DNA of 64,000 nt from Paenibacillus xylanexedens (GTDB lineage Bacteria; Bacillota; Bacilli; Paenibacillales; Paenibacillaceae): the NCBI RefSeq assembly GCF_007676705.1, contig NZ_VEBF01000006.1, forward strand, positions 124,001 to 188,000, read 5' to 3'. The position numbers were made by a program, and so were the translations under genes. Shown here piece after piece: positions 26,075-35,288 of the stretch (positions are counted from its first letter, which is position 1; each line of letters starts with the position of its first letter). The notes beneath the pieces are model-generated. The model did not search any database and had not been told where the DNA came from. It saw only the letters and a program-made list of their open reading frames with translations.

Positions 26075-27169
26075 TCATAACTCATAGAAGATGCTCTCGT
26101 TCTGAACATAGGGTCTACAATACTTGCTGCACAGCTTCGGCATGCGGTCTTTCATCCATTCGTGTCTCGATTCATTTGCCATCTGAAAGGCATAATAACC
26201 CAGTGTAAAAATCAACATGAATCCTTCCATTAACCGGATATCCCGATCCGTTAGCGGTGCACTCTGCTTCGTGTAACCAGATAGAAACTGTTCACGCTCT
26301 TCCCGATTGAACATAAGTGCTGCCCCTCCGGCATCAAAAAGATAATAACCATACCCGTATAGACAAAAATCAATCATAGATATGCCCTGATCTGTTATCA
26401 GCAGATTATTGCGGGTAATATCCCCATGAATGACTCCCCATGTCTCCGCATGCTGCGGGTACGTTGCCAGTTGTTCATTAATGTTCTCGAACGTTTCTCG
26501 AAGCAGATCAAAGTCTTCCGTTGTAAAAATCCCCAGTCTGACGCCTTCCTTCAGTTGCTCCAGCATCACATTATTTTCTTGGATGCTTCCGTAGGCTGGG
26601 CGAACAGCCATCTGAGCTGTTTGCCTTTGCCCGCTGTCCCCTTGATGAACTCCACTACTCATCCCGGCGCTTTCATCCGTACCCCTGGCCTCTTCAGATG
26701 TTTCTATTACACGACCCAATTGATGAAGCGTCTGCAGTTGAACACCCAGGTCATATATCTGCTCTGTTGTCAGGCGCTCTCCCTGCTGGATGTCCCTGCC
26801 CTCAATCCACTCCAGTACCGTACAACAGATCTCTTTCCCTTCCTCACTTCTCCATACCGTGACCCATTCACCTGATACATTGCGTACCGGATGTTGCACG
26901 CGTAATGCTGTCGTTGCGTTTAATTCGTAGAGCAGGTCCATCTCTGCTTCCAGTGCAGGAAGCGTATGTTGAATCCCAGACATACTTGCATATGCGGCTT
27001 GATGTATACGCAGCAGATACTTCTGCCCGCTTGCTTCATCCACGACATGGTACGTCAGATTCTCGTTGTGACGAATATAGGAAACGACAGGTTTTTCAAT
27101 TGTGTAGTTTTGTATGATATCAGCTGCCATGTGGTCGTAAGACATCTTATCCGTAGTGATTATTAACAT
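26075..27169 (-). CDS. Aminoglycoside-phosphotransferase-fold kinase
   Basis: About 364 aa. Catalytic loop HGDITRNN and metal-binding DFCLYGYG define the APH/choline-kinase/HSK2 fold; the N-lobe has YLLRIHQ. A poorly conserved insert of about 35 residues (EARGTDESAGMSSGVHQGDS and on) lies between the lobes. The ribosome binding site GAAGGAG abuts the ATG at 27169, so the true start may be a little downstream, for example the ATG at 27145. Such proteins in Bacilli phosphorylate small molecules such as homoserine, fructosamine or spore coat precursors (CotS/YutH types). Substrate unknown; resistance should not be assumed. Confidence 0.8.
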   Translation of the reverse strand: MLIITTDKMSYDHMAADIIQNYTIEKPVVSYIRHNENLTYHVVDEASGQKYLLRIHQAAYASMSGIQHTLPALEAEMDLLYELNATTALRVQHPVRNVSGEWVTVWRSEEGKEICCTVLEWIEGRDIQQGERLTTEQIYDLGVQLQTLHQLGRVIETSEEARGTDESAGMSSGVHQGDSGQRQTAQMAVRPAYGSIQENNVMLEQLKEGVRLGIFTTEDFDLLRETFENINEQLATYPQHAETWGVIHGDITRNNLLITDQGISMIDFCLYGYGYYLFDAGGAALMFNREEREQFLSGYTKQSAPLTDRDIRLMEGFMLIFTLGYYAFQMANESRHEWMKDRMPKLCSKYCRPYVQNESIFYEL

Positions 27170-27262
27170 CTCCTTCGAAGTTATGTAAACGTTCTCTTCA
27201 TACTAAATATCGTAGCATAATGTTTAACCCGCATACAGAAAATTCCACTAAATAAATTAAAA

Positions 27263-27302
27263 AAAGCACAACCCCCGAACAACTGTCCAGGCATTGTGCT
27301 TT
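27263..27302. terminator. Terminator of the pst operon (bidirectional)
   Basis: Stem AAAGCACAA / TTGTGCTTT with a 22-nt partly paired loop; on the minus strand it is followed by TTTTTTTAATTT. It ends pstSCAB. Confidence 0.85.
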
Positions 27303-27342
27303 CTTTTATCTCTATTACTCTATGTTACACTCCATGATCCAA

Positions 27343-28098
27343 TTAACCGAAACGTCCCATAATGTATTCTTGCGTTAGGCGATTGTCCGGGTTTGTGAAA
27401 ATGTGCTCTGTATCCCCGTGCTCAACCATGCTTCCCAGATAGAAATAAGCCGTGTAATCCGAGATGCGTGCCGCTTGCTGCATGTTATGGGTAACAATGA
27501 CGATCCGCAGATCTTTCTTAAGCTCGGTAATCAATTCCTCAACCTTACCCGTGGATACTGGATCAAGGGCAGATGCCGGCTCATCGAGCAGCAGAATCTG
27601 CGGTTCAACAGACAAAGCGCGAGCGATACATAGACGCTGCTGTTGACCGCCAGAGAGAGACAGAGCAGACTCATGCAGTCTGTCTTTCACTTCATCCCAG
27701 AGCGCAGCACGGCGCAAGCTTTTTTCCACAATTTCATCCAGTGCCTTCTTACTCTTCGTACCGCGGTAGCGGGGGCCAAACGCGATATTGTTGTAGATGG
27801 ACTTATGAAAAGGATTCGGCTTCTGCCACACCATGCCAATCTTCTGGCGAAGCTTGATTACATCGGTTCCAGGCTCATTCAGATCGTTACCGTCCATCCA
27901 GATATGTCCCTCTGTGCGGGAACCGGCAATCTCGTCGTTCATCCGGTTAAGTGACCGGAGGAACGTGGATTTACCGCAACCAGACGGCCCAATAAGAGCT
28001 GTTACGCTTGCTTCAGGAAACGTCAGACTGATCTGTTTGACCGCCTGGAAATGTCCATAATATATGCTTAACTGTTCCGTACCAAAAGGTATGGCCAT
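27343..28098 (-). CDS. pstB: Phosphate ABC transporter ATP-binding protein
   Basis: 251 aa. Walker A GPSGCGKST (37-45), signature LSGGQQQRLCIARAL, Walker B LLLDEPASALDP, and the PstB-typical GMVWQKPNPFHKSIYNN. ATG start with AGGAGG. Powers high-affinity phosphate import through PstCA. Final gene of pstSCAB, 12 bp after pstA. No phoU follows inside the window; a terminator and an unrelated gene do. Confidence 0.97.
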   Translation of the reverse strand: MAIPFGTEQLSIYYGHFQAVKQISLTFPEASVTALIGPSGCGKSTFLRSLNRMNDEIAGSRTEGHIWMDGNDLNEPGTDVIKLRQKIGMVWQKPNPFHKSIYNNIAFGPRYRGTKSKKALDEIVEKSLRRAALWDEVKDRLHESALSLSGGQQQRLCIARALSVEPQILLLDEPASALDPVSTGKVEELITELKKDLRIVIVTHNMQQAARISDYTAYFYLGSMVEHGDTEHIFTNPDNRLTQEYIMGRFG

Positions 28099-28110
28099 GT
28101 TGGTTCCTCC

Positions 28111-29004
28111 TTATTTCGAAGCTGTCATGCGGCGGAATACAACCCGACCGATCCAGCGTGCACTTAGATTGAACGCTAGCACGAGAATGACAAGCACGGC
28201 GGATGCCCCTGCTGCCACTTCTTTGGAATCTGGCCCAATGCCTTCACTATTTACTTTCCAGATATGGACAGCAAGTGTCTCTGCCGGACGGAAAGGATTA
28301 AGCGGTGATCTTGGACTCGTCGGATTCCAATCCGTGAAGTCCAATGGTGGACTACTCATACCTGCGGTGAACATCAGCGCGGCTGCTTCACCGAAGATCC
28401 GGCCGGAAGCCAGGATCGTACCCGTGATCAAGCTCGGCAATGCTACAGGCAGCAGAATGGAAGTGATAATCTTCCATTTGGACAGTCCAAGCGCCAGACC
28501 TGCTTCCTTCTGTTCCTTCGGAACGGCCCGGAAAGCCTGCTCCGTTGTCCTTACCATCAGTGGCAGGTTAAAGATCGCCAGAGCCAAGGCACCCGAGATC
28601 AGGGAGAAACCAAGACCAAATGTATTTACAAGCAATAAGAGACCAAACAAACCGATAACAATGGAAGGGAATGATGACAATACTTCAACGACCAGACGAA
28701 TGAAGCTGGTAATCTTGCCTGGTTTGGCGTATTCCGCCATGTAAATCCCGCCGCCCCATCCGAGTGGAATGGTAACAATCAAGGTCAGGATTAGCAAGAA
28801 TACGGAGTTGAAGAGCTGCGGACCAATCCCGCCGCCACCCTTAAGCAACTGTGGTGCGCTTGTCAGGAAGTTCCAGCTAATATGCCCAATGCCTCTATAC
28901 ATGATGAATCCAAGCAGACCGAGCAATAGAATAACAATGAACAGGGCCAATACAACGATGACGGATGTTGCAATTTTATCTACCGTTTTCGCCTTCATTT
29001 TCAT
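28111..29004 (-). CDS. pstA: Phosphate ABC transporter permease PstA
   Basis: 297 aa, six membrane helices. The permease cytoplasmic loop is ALGLSKWKIITSILLPVALP. Residues 195-235 contain the PstA-type extracellular segment (FTAGMSSPPLDFTDW). The ATG overlaps the pstC stop by four bases and has GAAAGGAG upstream. Forms the channel with PstC. Confidence 0.96.
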   Translation of the reverse strand: MKMKAKTVDKIATSVIVVLALFIVILLLGLLGFIMYRGIGHISWNFLTSAPQLLKGGGGIGPQLFNSVFLLILTLIVTIPLGWGGGIYMAEYAKPGKITSFIRLVVEVLSSFPSIVIGLFGLLLLVNTFGLGFSLISGALALAIFNLPLMVRTTEQAFRAVPKEQKEAGLALGLSKWKIITSILLPVALPSLITGTILASGRIFGEAAALMFTAGMSSPPLDFTDWNPTSPRSPLNPFRPAETLAVHIWKVNSEGIGPDSKEVAAGASAVLVILVLAFNLSARWIGRVVFRRMTASK

Positions 29005-29909
29005 ACCCGGTTTCTCCTTTCAAGCAGGCGAACCAGAATGACGAAGACAAATGTCATCACCAACAGGACAAGCGCCATACTCCACAGTGCATTGTTATGA
29101 ACAGAACCCATCGTGGTGTTACCCATGCTGAGTGTAATTACACTCGTTAATGTTGAAGCCGATTCGAGCAAGGATGTAGGAACATGCGGCGCATTACCGA
29201 TAACCATCTGCACAGCAAGAGCCTCACCAAATGCACGTGCCATACCCAAAACGACACCTGTCAACAGAGCTGGCAAAGTTGTTGGAATAATGACACGGTA
29301 GATGGTTTGCCAGCGAGTGGCACCCAGTGCGTACGAGGATTCACGTAATCCTTTTGGCAACGCGGACAATGCATCTGCCATAATACTTGTCACCGTAGGC
29401 AGAATCATTACAGCGAGAACAAGACATCCGGCTGCAATCCCGACACCTGTTCCACCAAAGATACTGCGCAGCAAGGGTACGATGACACTCAGACCGATAA
29501 ACCCGTACACAACGGACGGAATTCCAGACAAGAGCTCAATCGCAGGTTGCAATATCTTTTTGCCTTTACCCGGAACAATCTCTGTCATGAATAGTGCTGC
29601 ACACAAGCCAAGTGGACTTGCGATCAATGCTGCAAGCAAGGTTGTAATGAAAGAACCTGTAATGAACGGCAATGCCCCATAAAAAGCAGGCTCTCCAGTT
29701 GGATTCCACGTTTTTCCACCAAGAAATTCACTTATGCTTATTCCATTTTGGAAAAATGTTGATAGTCCCTTGGATGCTACAAAATAAACAATGGAAAACA
29801 TGACAACGATCAGGAAAACGACACAAATCGACGTATAGATCCGTCCCGTCCACTCTTCCCAATAATGTTTCTCTTTTAAGGGCCGGCGCGGTTTCAACTT
29901 GTTATTCAT
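29001..29909 (-). CDS. pstC: Phosphate ABC transporter permease PstC
   Basis: 302 aa from the ATG at 29907-29909 (MNNKLKPRRPLK), with AAGGGGG seven bases upstream; a longer frame lacks a site. Six helices with permease loop ALGATRWQTIYRVIIPTTLP. Separated from pstS by a hairpin in the 142-bp gap, which probably lowers transporter expression relative to the binding protein. Confidence 0.96.
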   Translation of the reverse strand: MNNKLKPRRPLKEKHYWEEWTGRIYTSICVVFLIVVMFSIVYFVASKGLSTFFQNGISISEFLGGKTWNPTGEPAFYGALPFITGSFITTLLAALIASPLGLCAALFMTEIVPGKGKKILQPAIELLSGIPSVVYGFIGLSVIVPLLRSIFGGTGVGIAAGCLVLAVMILPTVTSIMADALSALPKGLRESSYALGATRWQTIYRVIIPTTLPALLTGVVLGMARAFGEALAVQMVIGNAPHVPTSLLESASTLTSVITLSMGNTTMGSVHNNALWSMALVLLVMTFVFVILVRLLERRNRV

Positions 29910-29999
29910 TACCGTTCCCCCTTCGGTCTGTTCCATAACAACCATCCTTCTATAGTAGAATTAATGCAAAATATGGGATTATTTTAGAGCAAACCGCGT

Positions 30000-30028
30000 A
30001 AAGAGGCGGGACCTAAGTCCGCCTCTTT
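30000..30028 (-). terminator. pstS-pstC intercistronic hairpin
   Basis: AAAGAGGCGGGAC / GTCCGCCTCTTT with one bulged G. There is no long T-tract, so it likely acts as a partial terminator or 3'-end stabiliser that makes pstS mRNA more abundant than pstCAB, as is known for other pst operons. Confidence 0.7.
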
Positions 30029-30051
30029 CGCCGTATGCGCAAGTTCAAAGA

Positions 30052-30978
30052 TTACTCAACCACATTACCTGCTGCATCGCGTTTTACTTTCATACCTGAC
30101 ATTGGAATGTATCCAAGTTCTGTCACGTCATTTTGTTGAATTTCGTCACTCAAGATGTAGTCCAGGAATGCTTGTGTTGCTGCATCTGGCTTACCTTTCG
30201 TGTACATGTGCTCGTAAGCCCATACTGGATAAGTTCCTGCTTCTACGTTCTCAACCGTTGCTTCTACACCTTCGTATTTCAACACTTGCAAGCTGTCATC
30301 CAAGTAAGACAAGGCAAGGTAACCAATAGCACCTGGCGTTTCAGCTACCAGTTTTTTTACGTTACCAGAAGAATCTTCTTGAATCGAACCTTGGATATCA
30401 TCCATTTTTGCACCCAATGCATACTTCTCGAAAGTTGCACGAGTACCTGAACTACTTGGACGGTTTACAATAACGATTTCTTGATCCGCACCACCAACGT
30501 CTTTCCAGTTCGTTACTTTACCGGAGAAGATGTCGACCAGTTGTTGCTTCGTCAAATCTTCTACACCTGCATCTTTGTTGCTAACTGGCGCCATAGCTAC
30601 TACTGCTACCTGATGGTCAACCAATTCTTTTACTTTGGCTTCGTCCTCCAGTTTCTCTTCTGCGAATACATCAGAGTTACCGATTGTAGCTTGTCCGTCA
30701 GATACTTGTGTCAAACCAGTACCACTACCGCCACCTTGAACTTGAACCGTTACGTTCTTATATTCATCAACTGCCATAAATTTCTGTCCAGCTTGTTCTA
30801 CCAGAGGTAGCAATGCTGTCGATCCGACTGCCAGAATGTTACCGCTAAGCTCAGTAGCAGCTTCTCCTGATCCATTGCTTGCGGCACCCTCTGTACCAGC
30901 GTCATTTTTCGATCCGCATGCTGCGAGTACCAGTACGAACGTTAAGGTCATCAAAATAAACGGCAACTTTTTAAACAT
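30052..30978 (-). CDS. pstS: Phosphate-binding lipoprotein PstS
   Basis: 308 aa. Lipobox VLAAC at 18-22 (LVLAACGSKN). Phosphate-binding segments are visible: AVGSTALLPL, GGGSGTGLTQ, IGNSDVF, and NRPSSSGTRATFEKY. ATG start with GGGGAGG ten bases upstream. Captures phosphate at the outer face of the membrane for PstCAB. Upstream lies a candidate PhoP box. Confidence 0.97.
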   Translation of the reverse strand: MFKKLPFILMTLTFVLVLAACGSKNDAGTEGAASNGSGEAATELSGNILAVGSTALLPLVEQAGQKFMAVDEYKNVTVQVQGGGSGTGLTQVSDGQATIGNSDVFAEEKLEDEAKVKELVDHQVAVVAMAPVSNKDAGVEDLTKQQLVDIFSGKVTNWKDVGGADQEIVIVNRPSSSGTRATFEKYALGAKMDDIQGSIQEDSSGNVKKLVAETPGAIGYLALSYLDDSLQVLKYEGVEATVENVEAGTYPVWAYEHMYTKGKPDAATQAFLDYILSDEIQQNDVTELGYIPMSGMKVKRDAAGNVVE

Positions 30979-31086
30979 GTTTTGTTTTCCTCCCCCAATG
31001 TAGTGATGGCGTTTTGTGAATTTGTTTGTTCACCATCAACTCTTTACTCATTGTAGTTTCAGTATGTCATCTTAAAATCAGTGTTT

Positions 31087-31103
31087 TGTAAACGCAATGT
31101 TAA
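31087..31103 (-). promoter_or_regulatory. Candidate PhoP box upstream of pstS
   Basis: Minus strand reads TTAACA-TTGCG-TTTACA, two TT(A/T)ACA direct repeats with 5-bp spacing, the Bacillus PhoP arrangement, about 110 bp before the pstS start. The core TAACATTGCGTT recurs upstream of the secreted nucleotidase gene at 38998-39009. Confidence 0.55.
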
Positions 31104-31152
31104 AAATGTCGGCAGCATATTGAAATATTTGGAATTTTCTTGGCGCTGAAGT

Positions 31153-31285
31153 GGCCGCTTCGGGTACGGACGTTGTTTCAATCGCTGTTATCCCCGGATC
31201 TATATGATTTACTATTCCCAAGGAATACATCCGGGGATAAAGGCGAACGCTTCGCTTTTCCACAATCGTTCCGTTCCCTTCGCTG
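31153..31285 (+). repeat. Dispersed palindromic repeat, copy 1
   Basis: Begins GGCCGCTTCGGGTACGGA, holds a perfect 12-bp inverted repeat TTATCCCCGGAT (31188-31199) / ATCCGGGGATAA (31229-31240), then AGGCGAACGCTTCGCTT. Similar order and wording occur at 39754-39895 and, inverted, at 56533-56640. Confidence 0.8.
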
Positions 31286-31342
31286 TGTCAGCGCTCGTTG
31301 GATCTCAGGCATTTCAATCTCCTGCCTGGGAAGTAGGCAAAG

Positions 31343-31370
31343 AAGGCCAGCCCTACAATGGGCTGGCCTT
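31343..31370. terminator. Hairpin, terminator-like
   Basis: Perfect 11-bp stem AAGGCCAGCCC / GGGCTGGCCTT with a 6-nt loop. It has no long T-tract and no obvious gene to serve; it may close the neighbouring repeat element. Confidence 0.5.
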
Positions 31371-31441
31371 ATGTAAATGCTTAGGTGCTTAATAGAGAAA
31401 CAGAATTCATTTCTTCTATATAAGGTACAAAATTAAGAAAC

Positions 31442-31490
31442 AAAAAAACTGCCTCGCTGCCAGTGCTTAGCACCAGCTGTGAGAGCAGCC
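31442..31490 (-). terminator. Terminator of the ArsB-type gene
   Basis: On the minus strand a branched stem CTGCTCTC..GCGAGGCAG with inner CTGGTGCT/AGCACTGG is followed by TTTTTTTG, 54 bp after the arsB stop. Confidence 0.75.
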
Positions 31491-31543
31491 TTTTTACAAT
31501 ACATTGAATGTTTAAGATGTTCCTAATGTAAAATCTAATTTTA

Positions 31544-32836
31544 CTAACCCAGAATCCATAACCACAATGCCAATCCAGCCAGGGTAATTAACAATGTAGG
31601 AATCGTCAGGATGATACCTGCCTTGAAATAATATCCCCATGTTATCTTCACACCTTTGCGGGACAACACATGTAGCCACAACAATGTGGCAAGTGATCCA
31701 ATCGGGGTCATTTTGGGACCCAGATCGGAACCAATGACATTGGCATAGATCAATGCCTCTTGAACGATACCTTCGGCGTGCGCACCCTGGATGGCTAGCA
31801 AGTTAATCAACACGGTCGGCAGGTTGTTCATCACCGATGACAATACGGCAGCGATGATGCCCATCCCGAGCGAAGCAGCCAGCAGACCATGCTCCGCTAT
31901 GGCATCCAGCCAGCGGCTCAGATGATCTGTTAACCCTGCATTACGCAGTCCATATACGACGATGTACATGCCGACTGAGAACACTACAATTGACCATGGC
32001 GCTTCCTTGATTACCCGTTTCAGATCAACAGCCTCACTCTTGCGTGCCAGTAAGGCGAACAGCAACGCAACGGAGCCAACGATAACCGACACGGGAATCG
32101 GCAGAAACTCACTGGATGCATAGGCCACCAGTAACAGCCCCAACATGAACCAGGCGATCCGGAACATCCGCGGATCACGTATTGCTTCCTTCGGGTCACG
32201 CGCCGCAGAGATATCGTAACGACGAGGAATGCTTTTGCGATAGAACAAGAACAGCATTCCCGTACTCGCTACGATCGAGAATAGATTCGGAACAACCATG
32301 CGCACCGCATATTCCACAAAGGTAATACCAAAGAAATCAGCAGACACAATGTTAACCAGATTGCTGACCACCAGCGGCAACGATGTAGTATCTGCGATAA
32401 ATCCACTCGCCATCACAAAAGCCAGCACCATACGCTCATCAAACTTCAATGCACGCACCATCGCGAGCACAATTGGCGTCAGAATCAGTGCTGCACCGTC
32501 ATTTGCGAATAAGGCAGACACTGCGGCCCCTAGCAAAATGGAGTAGAAGAACAGTATGCGACCATCTCCTCCAGCCAGTCTCGCCATGTGAAGGGCAGCC
32601 CATTCGAAGAAACCTGTCTCGTCAAGAATAAGAGAAATCATAATAATGCCGACAAAGGCCAGCGTAGCATTCCATACAATGGATGCCACATCCGAGGCAT
32701 CGTTCAAGCTCACGACTCCACACAGCAGGGCAAGCAATGCCCCACCCGAGGCAGTCCAACCGATACCCAACCCTCGAGGTTGCCAGATCACCAAGGTGAT
32801 CGTTACTGCAAAAATCAATATTGCTACGTATACCAT
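31544..32836 (-). CDS. arsB: ArsB-family arsenite efflux transporter
   Basis: 430 aa, the standard ArsB length. ATG at 32834-32836 with CAGGAGG six bases upstream; the longer frame adds 16 residues without support. About eleven or twelve hydrophobic helices, with ArsB-typical FANDGAALILTPIVLAM, SGFIADTTSLPLVVSNLVN and NNLPTVLINLLAI, and GSDLGPKMTPIGSLATLLW near the end. It extrudes arsenite, driven by the proton motive force or with ArsA. No arsR or arsC lies beside it, so its regulation is not evident and the substrate could be another anion of the ArsB/NhaD superfamily. Confidence 0.9.
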   Translation of the reverse strand: MVYVAILIFAVTITLVIWQPRGLGIGWTASGGALLALLCGVVSLNDASDVASIVWNATLAFVGIIMISLILDETGFFEWAALHMARLAGGDGRILFFYSILLGAAVSALFANDGAALILTPIVLAMVRALKFDERMVLAFVMASGFIADTTSLPLVVSNLVNIVSADFFGITFVEYAVRMVVPNLFSIVASTGMLFLFYRKSIPRRYDISAARDPKEAIRDPRMFRIAWFMLGLLLVAYASSEFLPIPVSVIVGSVALLFALLARKSEAVDLKRVIKEAPWSIVVFSVGMYIVVYGLRNAGLTDHLSRWLDAIAEHGLLAASLGMGIIAAVLSSVMNNLPTVLINLLAIQGAHAEGIVQEALIYANVIGSDLGPKMTPIGSLATLLWLHVLSRKGVKITWGYYFKAGIILTIPTLLITLAGLALWLWILG

Positions 32837-33012
32837 AGAGCCTCCTGCTGTACCCTGTCTCAATATATTCTGTCGTTCATTCAATCATTATATTGAAAGA
32901 TTACACCCCACGATGTGCGGAAGAACCAGACGATATATTTATACAGGGCTGCAGGAGCAATGTCTATCTTTATTTTTTTATATAAACTGTAGTAGGTTTC
33001 GCTGTCCCCATA

Positions 33013-35109
33013 TCAGGATTTATCGCTACCCTTATCCTTCGGTGTATCCTCTACCATCTTGAACATGCCGAGCAGTCCTTGTAATTGTTCTGCCATGCTG
33101 TTCAGATGTGCTGAGGATGATGCAATCTCTTCTACCGATGCCAGTTGTTCTTGCGAAGATGCAGACACGGATTCTGTATTCGCAGCCGATTCCTGGGTCA
33201 CATTGGAAATGTCGCTCATCGCCTTGGCAACGTGGGATGCACCGTTCTCCAGCTGCTTCGTTGTTTCGGACAAATCATCCAATGTATGAACAGCATCTTC
33301 CACCGCCTCCCGAATCTGGGCAAACGATTGTCCTGATGTATTCACAGCCTCAATGCCTTCTCCCACCCGAGTCTGAGCCGCGTTCATGGCGATAAGAGCA
33401 GCATCCATGTCCTGACGGATATTGTGTACCAGCTCACCGATCTGCCCTGCCGAGCTACCGGATTCTTCTGCAAGTTTACGCACTTCTCCAGCAACGACAG
33501 CAAACCCACGACCCGCATCCCCCGCTCTTGCCGCTTCAATGGAAGCATTCAATGCGAGCAAGTTGGTTTGTTTGGAGATTGATGCGATAACATCAACCAT
33601 ACTGCCAATCTCAACCGAACGAGCATTTAGAGACTGGACTACCCTTCCGAGCTGTTCCACCGTTTCCTGAATACTGTTCATCTGCACAACTGCCTGTCCT
33701 GCTGCCTCATTCCCCGAAAAAGCCGCTCCGGACGTATTACGCATATTCGCTGTGATCGATTGCACACGCTCCGACATCATCCGAACATCTTCTGCCATTC
33801 GGCTCATCTGTCCAGATCCGTCTCTCACACTATTCACCTGCTGCTCTGCACCTTCAGCCAGTTCCTGAATGGCTAGCGTTGAATGTTCAATCGCTTTGGT
33901 CGTTTGTTCTGCACTAGCAGTCAATTCTTGTGAAGAAGCAGATACTTGCTCTGTCGTCTCCTGTACACCGAGAATCATCATCCGCAGGTTATCAACCATA
34001 CGCTCGAAATACTTCGCCAGATCACCGACTTCATCTTTACGACCCGTTTCCATTTTCACGGTCAGATCACCTTTACTTACAGCTCTGGCTGATTCCTGCA
34101 GACGCTTGATTGGACGCAGCATGGAACGTGTGAACCAGATAATAAAGATGAGCGTAAGGAACGTGGCCGCAAGAATAACTATAAATGTAGCCATCCGAAT
34201 ATCCTTACTCGCATCAGTTATTTCACTCTTGAACATCGTGCCGGCAATTTTCCAGCCTGTTGCTTCATTTGTTGAGAAAATCACCATCTTCGGCTGATCG
34301 TCGAACACGTAATCGAATTGACCTTCTGGACCTTCATACATCTCATCCAGCAAGCCACTCGTTTCCGGCGTACCTGCATCTACTACAGGGGATACGACAT
34401 AATTTTTGTTCGCATCCATAATAATGACGTAGCCTTCTTTACCCACCTTAATGGATGCCTGCTCTTGCAGTTCTGTCAGATCCAGAGACAAACCGACCAC
34501 ACCGGATTGGTCCTTTAATGTTTTGGAGATAAATACAACGGCAACGCCGTCCGTATTAACGGATACAGCTGACACGACGGGTGCACCTGGCTTCTCCATC
34601 GCAAGTTTGTACCACTCCCGCTCCCTTGGATCATAATTGGCCTCTTGAGCATTTCCAGTCTTGGCCTTACCACGCACCATAACTCCCTCTTGGGTTCCTA
34701 CAAAGATGTTCAGAGCATCGGAATGCAAGCCCAGATATTGCTCCAGTTTCACCTGAACCTCAGGACTATCGTTCTCTCCTTTAATGAGGGTTGAATCAAT
34801 AGCATCCGCAAAATAGTTAATGTCATGGATCTTGTAATTCACTTGGCTTTCTACAATGGTATTGGCCGTGTTCACACTTTGCTGGGCGCTGTCTACTAAT
34901 TGTCCTTGTACGCCATCTTCAGCCATCGTTAGTGTGATCAAGCCTATGGCCAGACTTGGCAGGAGCAGAACTGCCAGGAAAGAGACCAATAGTTTGTTCC
35001 TTATATTCCAGACGAAACCTTTCTTTTTATTCTTCTTTTTATTTTTATTTTGTTTGGGTTTGGCGGGTTTTGCTGATTTCACTATTTTATTATCCTGAGC
35101 TTCACTCAT
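33013..35109 (-). CDS. Methyl-accepting chemotaxis protein with dCache-type sensor
   Basis: 698 aa. ATG with GGGGGAGAAAG upstream. Residues 11-30 are unusually lysine-rich (11 Lys in 20) before TM1 (38-61). The extracellular region (62-310) has the double-Cache pattern (YDPREREWYKLAMEKPG). TM2 is near 310-330, then HAMP, and the signaling hairpin contains ASISKQTNLLALNASIEAAR and GRGFAVVAGEVRKLAEES. It signals to CheA/CheW. The dCache suggests amino-acid or other small ligands; the ligand is unknown. Monocistronic; no che genes nearby. Confidence 0.95.
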   Translation of the reverse strand: MSEAQDNKIVKSAKPAKPKQNKNKKKNKKKGFVWNIRNKLLVSFLAVLLLPSLAIGLITLTMAEDGVQGQLVDSAQQSVNTANTIVESQVNYKIHDINYFADAIDSTLIKGENDSPEVQVKLEQYLGLHSDALNIFVGTQEGVMVRGKAKTGNAQEANYDPREREWYKLAMEKPGAPVVSAVSVNTDGVAVVFISKTLKDQSGVVGLSLDLTELQEQASIKVGKEGYVIIMDANKNYVVSPVVDAGTPETSGLLDEMYEGPEGQFDYVFDDQPKMVIFSTNEATGWKIAGTMFKSEITDASKDIRMATFIVILAATFLTLIFIIWFTRSMLRPIKRLQESARAVSKGDLTVKMETGRKDEVGDLAKYFERMVDNLRMMILGVQETTEQVSASSQELTASAEQTTKAIEHSTLAIQELAEGAEQQVNSVRDGSGQMSRMAEDVRMMSERVQSITANMRNTSGAAFSGNEAAGQAVVQMNSIQETVEQLGRVVQSLNARSVEIGSMVDVIASISKQTNLLALNASIEAARAGDAGRGFAVVAGEVRKLAEESGSSAGQIGELVHNIRQDMDAALIAMNAAQTRVGEGIEAVNTSGQSFAQIREAVEDAVHTLDDLSETTKQLENGASHVAKAMSDISNVTQESAANTESVSASSQEQLASVEEIASSSAHLNSMAEQLQGLLGMFKMVEDTPKDKGSDKS

Positions 35110-35238
35110 TGCTTTCTCCCCCTCTAAATGTAAAAATGGCCTCTTTCTTTGTATGTATGGATCAATCTACAAGGCTTATCTTATATATCGGCTAATGGAG
35201 AGTATTTATTTGAGAGAAAAAAGTGCAGACACACCAAA

Positions 35239-35266
35239 CAAGCCACTTCTGATCAGAAGTGACTTG
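35239..35266 (-). terminator. Hairpin after the EAL-domain gene
   Basis: CAAGCCACTTCT-GATC-AGAAGTGACTTG, a 12-bp stem with one mismatch, 23 bp past the EAL stop; on the minus strand GTTTGG then TTTTTTC follow. Likely terminator. Confidence 0.65.
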
Positions 35267-35288
35267 TACACTGTACAGGTTGCTGTTT

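Larger units (their letters stand above)
31104..31543. other. Intergenic region between pstS and arsB
   Basis: About 440 bp without a credible gene. It contains copy 1 of the dispersed palindromic repeat (31153-31285), a hairpin at 31343-31370 and the arsB terminator at 31442-31490. Confidence 0.6.

Noticed and set aside
26075..27169. Aminoglycoside resistance gene
   Set aside because: APH fold alone does not prove antibiotic phosphorylation; related kinases act on metabolites or spore precursors.
31153..31370. Small plus-strand frame through repeat copy 1
   Set aside because: It lies on the repeat and its neighbouring hairpin; the same wording appears in copy 2 in another context, so it is non-coding repeat.
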